DNA of 5,397 bases from the NCBI GenBank assembly GCA_028687155.1, contig JAQUAR010000129.1:1-5397 (forward strand), read 5' to 3'. Positions within the stretch are counted from its first letter, which is position 1; the number at the start of each line of letters is the position of its first letter. Below, one piece after another: positions 1 to 5,170 of the stretch. The notes beneath the pieces were generated by a model that ran no database searches, was not told where the DNA came from, and saw only the letters and a list, made by a program, of their open reading frames with translations. Both the position numbers and the translations under genes were made by a program. The stretch is from Methylacidiphilaceae bacterium. GTDB taxonomy: Bacteria > Verrucomicrobiota > Verrucomicrobiia > Methylacidiphilales > Methylacidiphilaceae.

Positions 1-604
1 GATACCGGTGGGGTCCGCTTCCTGGCAGCGTGAGCAGCCGCGGCAGATTGTGAGGAACCTGGACGATCTCGAAACCCGCCAGATGAGCCGACACCGGCCG
101 GCGGAGCGTGACGATCAAGTTGAAGCTCTTGTTCGTCACCTGCGGAAAGGGATGGCTCGGGTCGACGGCCAGCGGGGTCAGCACGGGCAGGATCTCGTCG
201 GTGAAGTATCGCTCCGCCCACTCCCGCTCCTCGGCCGTCAGATCATTCCTTTGACAGACGAGGATGCCGTTTTTTCTCAGGAGCGGCTCGACCTCCTGCC
301 GCCAGATCTCGTACTGGCGGGCAACGAGCTGATGCGCCCGCCTTTGAATCGCCTCGAAGACCTCCTGCGGGCTCAATCCGTCGGGTCCTTCCTGATCGCT
401 CTGGTTTTCCACCTGCTGCTTGATCCCGGCCACCCGGATCTCGAAGAACTCGTCCAAGTTCGAGCTGAAGATGCAAAGGAAGCGGAGCCGTTCGAGGAGC
501 GGCTGCGAAGCATCCGCCGCTTCCTCCAGCACCCGGGCGTTGAACTCGAGCCAGGAGAGTTCCCGATTGATGTAGTAGGCGGGGTTGGCGAGATCGAGAG
601 TCAT
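1..604 (-). CDS. ppk1: Polyphosphate kinase 1 (PPK1), N-terminal part, cut by the left window edge
   Basis: PPK1 reversibly moves the terminal phosphate of ATP onto a growing polyphosphate chain, with roles in phosphate storage and stress survival. Reading the minus strand from the ATG at 604-602 gives 201 codons with no stop before the edge. Family hallmarks are clear: NRELSWLEFNARVLEEA (residues 13-29), FSSNLDEFFEIRVAGIKQQV (46-65), and LTPLAVDPSHPFPQVTNKSF (142-161). The first two belong to the N-terminal PPK domain; the third opens the middle domain. Asn49 in SSNLDEF matches the Asn that contacts ATP in the E. coli enzyme (family knowledge). PPK1 is usually about 690-720 aa, so some 500 residues, including the phosphorylated histidine, lie outside the window. 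The frame stays open upstream and holds an in-frame TTG two codons before the ATG, but the ATG fits the usual start a dozen residues before NRELSW. No strong Shine-Dalgarno sequence is visible. It is transcribed divergently from the SCP2-like gene. Confidence 0.95.
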   Translation of the reverse strand, partial: MTLDLANPAYYINRELSWLEFNARVLEEAADASQPLLERLRFLCIFSSNLDEFFEIRVAGIKQQVENQSDQEGPDGLSPQEVFEAIQRRAHQLVARQYEIWRQEVEPLLRKNGILVCQRNDLTAEEREWAERYFTDEILPVLTPLAVDPSHPFPQVTNKSFNLIVTLRRPVSAHLAGFEIVQVPHNLPRLLTLPGSGPHRY

Positions 605-772
605 CCGCAAGTTTAGAGTAAAGCACGAGTTGGGCCGTCCGCCGACCGAAATCTCGACCTGCCGGAAGCCGAATGGGGCGGCGTCCAGGATAAGGAGAGT
701 GCACGGACGCGGGGGAGAGAGCGCCCGAGCATTGACAGCGGGAGGGGACGGCGGTAAGCGCAAAGGAGAGCG
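605..772. promoter_or_regulatory. Divergent intergenic region between ppk1 and the SCP2-like gene
   Basis: This 168-bp stretch must hold the start signals of both ppk1 (minus) and the SCP2-like gene (plus), because their 5' ends face each other. The most AT-rich spot is near 611-625, just ahead of ppk1. A TACTCT-like -10 could sit there on the minus strand, but no matching -35 was found. On the plus strand an exact TTGACA lies at 732-737 without an acceptable -10 at 16-18 bp. No operator, riboswitch or RNA gene was recognised. The assignment rests on gene orientation rather than on a clear promoter. Confidence 0.35.
763..768 (+). promoter_or_regulatory. Shine-Dalgarno sequence of the SCP2-like gene
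   Basis: AAGGAG ends four bases before the ATG at 773. It is the strongest ribosome binding site next to a start codon in this region and fixes the start of the small plus-strand gene. A second AAGGAG at 692-697 is followed almost at once by GTG and leads nowhere convincing. Confidence 0.7.
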
Positions 773-1165
773 ATGAATCTATTTGAGCAGGAATCGGCGG
801 ATGCCTGGTGCAAGGCTATCGGAGAGAGCGAGGACTTTCAAAGAGAGGGGCGCGATTGGAAGACCCATCTGGGCCTGATCTCCGGAGCCAAGGGGATTCT
901 GCTGGAGCTGGAGGGCGGAAGCTGCCGCTCGGCGAAGCTGCTTCCGGCCGAGGAGACGATCCGAGATGCCGACACCGCCTTTTGCTCAAGCGAGGAGACT
1001 TGGCGTGCGCTCATCGAAGGCCGGGAAAGTATCGCGTCCGCCGTCATGGGCGGCAAGGTTCAGGTCTCCAAGGGGAACCTCCTTGCTCTCGCGGAGTATG
1101 CGTCCGCCGCCCGCTCTCTGCTCGAAGCCGCCCGGAAGGCGTCCGGTAGCTTGGGAAAGGCCTGA
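773..1165 (+). CDS. Small SCP2-like (sterol-carrier protein 2 fold) protein
   Basis: A 130-residue soluble protein with no signal peptide or membrane segment. Its second half follows the SCP2 lipid-binding pattern: a strand pair with a glycine turn (GILLELEGGSCRSAKL, 41-56), an acidic strand ending in a serine-rich turn (ADTAFCSSEETWRALIEG, 66-83), then a helix, a strand and a last helix (SAVMGGKVQVSKGNLLALAE, 89-108). The pattern of a turn, a W-x-x-L-I-x-G helix, then (M)GGK-(hydrophobic)-x-(hydrophobic)-x-K-G-(N/D) is typical of the family. SCP2 domains bind lipids or fatty acyl groups in a hydrophobic pocket; small stand-alone bacterial members have no settled substrate. The start is supported by AAGGAG four bases upstream. 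The gene points away from ppk1 and converges on dnaE2, so it appears to be a single-gene unit. The family call is by pattern only, and the ligand is unknown. Confidence 0.68.
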   Translation: MNLFEQESADAWCKAIGESEDFQREGRDWKTHLGLISGAKGILLELEGGSCRSAKLLPAEETIRDADTAFCSSEETWRALIEGRESIASAVMGGKVQVSKGNLLALAEYASAARSLLEAARKASGSLGKA

Positions 1166-1197
1166 GGGGAGCGCGGGCGCCCGTTTCCCGGCTCCTC
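1166..1197. terminator. GC-rich dyad between convergent genes, probable shared terminator
   Basis: The 40 bp between the SCP2-like stop and the dnaE2 stop hold a perfect 10-bp palindrome, CGGGCGCCCG at 1174-1183, followed on the plus strand by TTT. An outer pairing, GGAGC (1168-1172) with GCTCC (1191-1195), could enclose it. The T run is short, so termination strength is uncertain. The convergent position is the main support. Confidence 0.45.
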
Positions 1198-1205
1198 CTC
1201 CGTCG

Positions 1206-4200
1206 TTACCGAAAATCGTGGGAGCACGGCTCGGGCAGTCCGTGCGAAGGAAGAGCGGCGATCTTCTCCCCTCGGATCTGGATCGGGCCGTGGACATTCT
1301 CGAGGATTCCCTCGACCAGGAGAAAGGGCTCCAGGGAGATCAGGAGCCGGTTCGCTTCGAAGAGATCGGGGGCGACGATCACGTTCGCGATCCCCGTCTC
1401 GTCCTCCAGGGAGAGGAAGAGGAATCCTTTGGCCGTTCCTGGCCGCTGACGGCAGATTACGGCTCCCGCTACCCGCACGCGCACTCCCCGCGGGAGGCCA
1501 CGAAGGGCGGCGGCCTCCTGGGCGCCGGGCACCTTCCGGCGCAGGTAGGCCATCGGATGAGAGCCCAGGGTGATCCCCGCTCCCGCGTAGTCCGCCTGCA
1601 GCCGTTCGGCAGGCGTCATGGGGGAGAGGGGGGAAGGAGCTTTCTCCTGGCGAGGGAGGAGTTCCTCAAAAACCATGGGTCGCTCGATCTGCCAGAGAGC
1701 CTCCCGCCGGTGGGAAGCGAGCCCTTGGAAGGCGCCCAAGGAAGCCAGGAGCCGAAGCTCTCTTCGGCTCATCGGCACCCGGCGCTGGAACTCCTCGAGC
1801 GAGGCGAAGGGGGTCTCCGTCCGCGCGGAGAGAAGCCGAGTGCGCGCCCCTCCGGTCAGCCCCCGCGCCAAGCAGAGACCCAGGCGGACCGCGCCCTCCT
1901 CCTCGATTGTGCAGGAGTCTTCGGAAACGAGAACCGAGATCGGCCGGAAGCGGATGCCCCTCCGCTTTCCTTCTTGGATCAAGGTGGCTGGAGAATAAAA
2001 GCCCATCGGCTGGTGGTTGAGGAGTGCCGCGTAGAACTCGGGGCCATGGTGCGCTTTCAGGTAGGCGCTCGCATAGGCGAGGCCCGCCCAACTGATCGCA
2101 TGCGATTCGGGAAAGCCGTAGAGAGAAAAAGAGGAGAGCGAGCGGACCACCCAGGCGATGGTCGGAGGAGGGATGCCTCGCTCCCGCATGGCCCGGTTGA
2201 GATGGTCGAGCGCCCGCTCCATTCTCTGGGGATCCCGGCGAAACCCGAGCGCCCGCCGCAACTCCTCGGCTTGGGCTGCCGAGAAACCGCCGAGCACCAT
2301 CGCGATTTGAAGCGCCTGCTCCTGGAAGAGAACGATTCCCAAGGTCCGCTCCAGAATCGGCGCCAGCCTCGGGTCGGGATAGGTCACCGGCTCCCGGCCG
2401 CTGCGGCGGGCTAGATAAGTTCCGATCAATCCTCCGTGGATCGGTCCCGGACGGACGATGGCTACTTGAACCACCAGGTCGTAAAAGCAGCGGGGGCGCA
2501 GCCGGGGGAGGATCGCCATCTGGGCGCGGCTCTCCACTTGAAAGACCCCGATGGTCTCCACCCGCTGCAAGAGGGCAAAGGTCGCGGGATCGTCCTTGGG
2601 CAGGAGGGAGAGCTCGACCGGATGCCCTCGAGTCCGGCAGCGCGCAAGCGCCTCTTGCAGCACGGCGATCATTCCCAGCCCCAGGAGGTCGATCTTCACC
2701 ATCCCGAGCTCCTCGCAATCGTCCTTGTCCCATTGGAGGACCGAGCGGCCCGGCATGGCGGCGTTTTCCAAGGGGACGATCCGGTCAAGCTCCCCTTGGG
2801 CGATCACCATGCCTCCGGGATGCTGGCCGAGGTGGCGCGGCAGGCCGAGGAGCTTTGGGTAGAGCCGTAAAAAGGCCGCCTGTCGGGGATCGGCGGGGGA
2901 GAGCCCGCTCTGCCTCCCATGCTCTTGCCAGCAGAGCGTGTGGGGATAGTCCCCACCAGGGAAGAGGGCGGAGAAGCGATCCAGGATCTCCTTGGGCAGG
3001 GAGAGAACCTTGCCCAAATCCCGGGCGGCACTCCGCCCTTGGAAGCAGATGACACTCGCCGTCATGGCCGCCCCCCGGCGCCCGTAGCGGCGGTAGACCT
3101 CCTGGATCACCCGCTCCCGGGCCTCCCCGCTCGGCAGATCGAGATCGATGTCGGGCCAGCCTTTCCTCCCCTCGCTCAAGAACCGCTCGAAGAGCAGGCG
3201 GCTGCCGACGGGATCGACCGACGTGATCCCCAAGCTGTAGCAGACCGCACTATTGGCCGCACTGCCCCGGCCCTGCGCGAGCATCCCCTCATTCGTGCAC
3301 CAGCGAACCAGGTCCCAGACGATCAGGAAATAGCCGGCGAAGCCGAGCTTCCGGATCACGCCAAGCTCATGACCAAGCTGCCGGCGAACCGCCGGGGAGA
3401 GGGAGCCGTAGCGCTGCCTTGCCCCGGCCCACGCCGCTCTCTCCAAGAAAGCATCTTCGCTCTCCCCCGTGGGGGTGGCATACCGCGGGAAGGAGTAGCC
3501 CAAATCCTCCAAGGAAAAGGCGATTCGGGAGGCGATCCGCCCGGTCGCCTCGATCGCTTCGGGAAGATCGGCAAAGAGCGCTTCCATCTCCCGGGAAGCG
3601 CGGAGATGCCGCCGGTCATTCGGGGAAAGAAGCGCCCCGGCCGCATCGAGAGTGGTGTGAGCCCGCAGGCAGTGGAAGACGTCGAGCAGGGGACGCTCCT
3701 CGGCCTTCGCGTAGAGAACCCCTCCCGTCGCCGCCACGGGAAGGGCGAGTTCTCGGGCAACCGAGCAGAGCGTCCGGTTGCGGAAGCGATCCCCTCGGAG
3801 CCCGTTTCGTTGCAACTCGACAAAGAGCCGCTCCCGGCCGAAGAGACGAAGGAGCCGCTTGGCTGGCTCCCCAGGGGATTGACCCCGGGCCAGCGCACGC
3901 AGGAGCGGCCCTTCCTCGTCCCCAGTCAAGGCCAGAAGGCCGGGAGCATGGTCGCCCAGCTCCTCCCACCGGATCACCGCTTCCCCTTTAGGGCTGCGGA
4001 GCTTGGCTTCGGAGAGAAGCCGGCAGAGGTTCTGGTAGCCCTCGCGCGTTTCCACCAGGACGGGCAGGATCGACCCGTCGTCCAAGGAGAGTTCCGCCCC
4101 GACCAGTGCCCGGAGGCCGGCTTCCCGTGCTGCGGCATGGAAGCGGGGGATCCCGTAGACCCCGTCCCGGTCGCAAAGCGCAAGCCCGGGCAGGCCTAGC

Positions 4201-4301
4201 CGGGCCGCCTCCCGGGCCAGCTCTTCCGGCCAGGAAGCCCCCCGTAGGAAGCTGAAGGCGCTCCGGGCGTGGAGCTCGACGTAGGAAAACCGGCGGTGCA
4301 T
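1206..4301 (-). CDS. dnaE2: Error-prone DNA polymerase III alpha-like subunit DnaE2 (ImuC)
   Basis: Cytoplasmic C-family polymerase that copies past damaged bases and drives DNA-damage mutagenesis, usually with ImuA and ImuB. It is full length at 1031 aa (family about 1000-1100). Order: PHP domain (about 5-200) opening with YVELHARSAFSFLRGASWPE; palm with GRGSAANSAV (344-353) and PDIDLD (383-388); third catalytic aspartate in VKIDLLGLGM (Asp538); fingers with HLGQHPGGM (490-498), VRPGPI (616-621) and YGFPESHA (728-735); helix-hairpin-helix region (about 830-880); OB fold (about 938-1015) with GAVICRQRPGTAKGF and LEDETGIANVIV; tail SHDFR, typical of DnaE2. Asp384, Asp386 and Asp538 match the catalytic triad of E. 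coli alpha (401, 403, 555). The tau-binding C-terminus of replicative DnaE is absent. Several PHP metal ligands are lost. The ATG at 4301 is 12 nt from a strong GGAGG. No imuA or imuB is adjacent and no LexA box of common types was found. Confidence 0.97.
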   Translation of the reverse strand: MHRRFSYVELHARSAFSFLRGASWPEELAREAARLGLPGLALCDRDGVYGIPRFHAAAREAGLRALVGAELSLDDGSILPVLVETREGYQNLCRLLSEAKLRSPKGEAVIRWEELGDHAPGLLALTGDEEGPLLRALARGQSPGEPAKRLLRLFGRERLFVELQRNGLRGDRFRNRTLCSVARELALPVAATGGVLYAKAEERPLLDVFHCLRAHTTLDAAGALLSPNDRRHLRASREMEALFADLPEAIEATGRIASRIAFSLEDLGYSFPRYATPTGESEDAFLERAAWAGARQRYGSLSPAVRRQLGHELGVIRKLGFAGYFLIVWDLVRWCTNEGMLAQGRGSAANSAVCYSLGITSVDPVGSRLLFERFLSEGRKGWPDIDLDLPSGEARERVIQEVYRRYGRRGAAMTASVICFQGRSAARDLGKVLSLPKEILDRFSALFPGGDYPHTLCWQEHGRQSGLSPADPRQAAFLRLYPKLLGLPRHLGQHPGGMVIAQGELDRIVPLENAAMPGRSVLQWDKDDCEELGMVKIDLLGLGMIAVLQEALARCRTRGHPVELSLLPKDDPATFALLQRVETIGVFQVESRAQMAILPRLRPRCFYDLVVQVAIVRPGPIHGGLIGTYLARRSGREPVTYPDPRLAPILERTLGIVLFQEQALQIAMVLGGFSAAQAEELRRALGFRRDPQRMERALDHLNRAMRERGIPPPTIAWVVRSLSSFSLYGFPESHAISWAGLAYASAYLKAHHGPEFYAALLNHQPMGFYSPATLIQEGKRRGIRFRPISVLVSEDSCTIEEEGAVRLGLCLARGLTGGARTRLLSARTETPFASLEEFQRRVPMSRRELRLLASLGAFQGLASHRREALWQIERPMVFEELLPRQEKAPSPLSPMTPAERLQADYAGAGITLGSHPMAYLRRKVPGAQEAAALRGLPRGVRVRVAGAVICRQRPGTAKGFLFLSLEDETGIANVIVAPDLFEANRLLISLEPFLLVEGILENVHGPIQIRGEKIAALPSHGLPEPCSHDFR

Positions 4302-4304
4302 TGC

Positions 4305-4319
4305 GGAGGGAGACCTCCT
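4305..4319 (-). promoter_or_regulatory. dnaE2 Shine-Dalgarno sequence inside a small hairpin
   Basis: On the minus strand AGGAGGT (4319-4313) is a near-perfect Shine-Dalgarno sequence but lies 12 nt from the ATG, longer than usual. The gap contains CCTCC (4309-4305), which pairs exactly with GGAGG (4318-4314) across a four-base loop TCTC. If this five-pair GC-rich stem forms, it would hide the ribosome binding site. The pairing is seen directly; an effect on translation is inference. Confidence 0.5.
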
Positions 4320-4320
4320 C

Positions 4321-4360
4321 TTAGGATAGATTCACATGTATAATATTCAATCCTTTGATT
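4321..4360. promoter_or_regulatory. AT-rich promoter-like island between dnaE2 and the DUF29 gene
   Basis: This is the most AT-rich stretch of the window. On the plus strand it holds an exact TATAAT (4339-4344) but no good -35. On the minus strand, toward dnaE2, TTGAAT (4350-4345), a 16-bp spacer and TATCCT (4328-4323) resemble a sigma-70 promoter. Its predicted start, near 4316, would fall inside the dnaE2 Shine-Dalgarno sequence, so a -10 at TATTAT (4345-4340) may be used instead. No GAAC-N4-GTTC, CTGT-N8-ACAG or GTTC-N7-GTTC LexA-type site was found here. Confidence 0.35.
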
Positions 4361-4432
4361 CCCTGGCGGATGTCTCTCCGGCCGGATAACCCATTCCGCT
4401 GCTGCAGGCGCATCGCTCTCCAATGGGCTTTG

Positions 4433-4527
4433 CGTCCTTGCGCCAGGGCTGTTTATCGTCGGTAAGCGTGAGGAAGAACATGGTTGTTGTGGCGGTTTTC
4501 CGCTTGCGTCTCTTCTGGCGCAGGATG
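4433..4527. repeat. Nested imperfect inverted repeat upstream of the DUF29 gene
   Basis: TGCGCCAG (4439-4446) is matched by its exact complement CTGGCGCA (4515-4522). TCC (4435-4437) and GGA (4523-4525) extend the arms past one bulged T. Inside, GTAAGCG (4462-4468) pairs with CGCTTGC (4501-4507) with one G-T pair. The whole could fold as a long stem with internal loops in RNA or DNA. It could be a structured leader, a remnant of a small mobile repeat, or chance in GC-rich DNA. Confidence 0.4.
4522..4525 (+). promoter_or_regulatory. Weak Shine-Dalgarno candidate of the DUF29 gene
   Basis: AGGA lies 12 nt before the ATG at 4538 (18 nt before the alternative in-frame ATG at 4544). TCCT at 4532-4535 is its exact complement, with a six-base loop between. 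No better ribosome binding site precedes this start, so translation may be weak or structure-dependent. Confidence 0.3.
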
Positions 4528-4537
4528 ATCGTCCTCC

Positions 4538-5071
4538 ATGACGATGCAGAAGCTGTACGACCGCGACTTCTACGCTTGGAGCAGGGAGACGGCACAGCTC
4601 CTGCGCCAGCGCCGCTTCGGCGAGTTGGATCTCGAGAACCTGATCGAGGAGGTAGAGGCCTTGGCACGGAGAGAGCGCAGAGAACTCAAGAATCGGCTTG
4701 GAATCTTGATGCAACATCTTCTCTACATTGCCTACCTGACCAGACCTTCGCAGAGAGAGTGGTGGGGCTGGGACGATGCGGTCAGGGAGCGGCGTCGCGA
4801 GTTGGCACTGCTTTTGGAAGACAACCCAAGCCTGAAACAGAGGTTAGACGAGACGGCAGTGAAAGCGTATAGCGGCATCCGAGACCTAGTTGTCGACAAG
4901 TCTCGGAAGATGTGCCGGGAACGGGATATCGATTGGACTGTGGACAATGACGATCTGCCACAGAGATGTCCTTGGACGATCGGGGAGCTATTGACTCAAG
5001 GCCTTTATTTCACGCACGCCGAGCTCGCCCGGCGCATGGATCTCCCACCTTCCGAAGCTAGGCTGCATTGA
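4538..5071 (+). CDS. DUF29 family protein
   Basis: A 177-residue soluble, mostly helical protein. DUF29 signatures run in order: LYDRDFYAWSRETAQLLRQ (6-24), RRFGELDLENLIEEVEAL (25-42), RRERRELKNRLGILMQHLL (44-62), then AVRERRRELALLLEDNPSLK (81-100) and CPWTIGELL (144-152). No catalytic motif is known for the family, and its function is unsettled. Typical members are about 140-150 aa; this one is longer, with an acidic stretch near 129-140 and a tail of some 18 residues after GLYF. The ATG at 4538 was chosen as the first in frame; ATG 4544 is equally compatible. The ribosome binding site is poor. Base composition is clearly lower in GC than dnaE2 (about 52% in 4801-4860 against about 77% in 3061-3120), hinting at a different history. 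The gene is divergent from dnaE2 and converges on the Uma2-like gene. Confidence 0.88.
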   Translation: MTMQKLYDRDFYAWSRETAQLLRQRRFGELDLENLIEEVEALARRERRELKNRLGILMQHLLYIAYLTRPSQREWWGWDDAVRERRRELALLLEDNPSLKQRLDETAVKAYSGIRDLVVDKSRKMCRERDIDWTVDNDDLPQRCPWTIGELLTQGLYFTHAELARRMDLPPSEARLH

Positions 5072-5093
5072 AGTTTCTTCGATTTTGCGGGCA

Positions 5094-5122
5094 GGGGTTT
5101 TGGGGCAGAGAAAGGAAACCCC
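5094..5122. terminator. Inverted repeat between the convergent DUF29 and Uma2 genes
   Basis: GGGGTTT (5094-5100) and AAACCCC (5116-5122) are perfect complements around a 15-base loop, located 22 bp after the DUF29 stop. There is no T run after the stem on the plus strand, so it is at best a weak or factor-assisted terminator or an mRNA 3' end stabiliser. Nothing else was recognised in the 99-bp spacer 5072-5170. Confidence 0.3.
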
Positions 5123-5170
5123 GGCGCAACGCCAGCCAGATCGCTCCAGACACCAGAGACCATCTCGGCT

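Noticed and set aside
8..616. Plus-strand open frame of about 200 codons antisense to ppk1
   Set aside because: The minus strand encodes unmistakable PPK1 motifs over the same bases. The antisense frame is open only because of high-GC codon bias.
673..693. Six-codon open frame ATG...TAA that runs into an AAGGAG, as a possible leader peptide
   Set aside because: There is no ribosome binding site for it, and the following AAGGAG leads to no gene within usual spacing. Chance is likely at this length.
732..760. Exact TTGACA -35 box upstream of the SCP2-like gene
   Set aside because: At 16-18 bp spacing the candidate -10 sequences (for example TAAGCG) match the consensus poorly. The implied start would leave too short a leader to include the Shine-Dalgarno sequence.
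585..776. Plus-strand open frame whose stop overlaps the SCP2-like ATG (ATGA)
   Set aside because: The overlap looks operon-like, but the frame begins with TTG inside ppk1 on the opposite strand, is Arg-rich, and has no ribosome binding site or family match.
966..2414. Very long plus-strand open frame (482 codons) antisense to dnaE2 and overlapping the SCP2-like gene
   Set aside because: It overlaps two well-supported genes, has Arg/Pro/Gly-rich low-complexity composition and no recognisable motif. It is a shadow of high-GC coding sequence.
2919..4199. Second long plus-strand open frame (426 codons) antisense to dnaE2
   Set aside because: It lies entirely opposite conserved DnaE2 domains and resembles no known family.
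4470..4490. GAAC-ATG-GTTG as a possible LexA-type operator
   Set aside because: The spacing and the second half-site do not match GAAC-N4-GTTC or TGTTC-N4-GAACA. It also lies about 170 bp from dnaE2.
4196..4717. Minus-strand frame spanning the dnaE2 start, the intergenic region and the DUF29 5' end
   Set aside because: It overlaps two supported genes and the promoter region, and has no recognisable domain.
4480..4872. Plus-strand frame starting at ATG 4480 with a GAGGA five bases upstream (MVVVAVFRLRLFWRR...)
   Set aside because: Start and spacing look good, but the frame overlaps DUF29 out of phase and turns into Arg/Gly/Ala-rich sequence with no family match. It could at most be a short leader.
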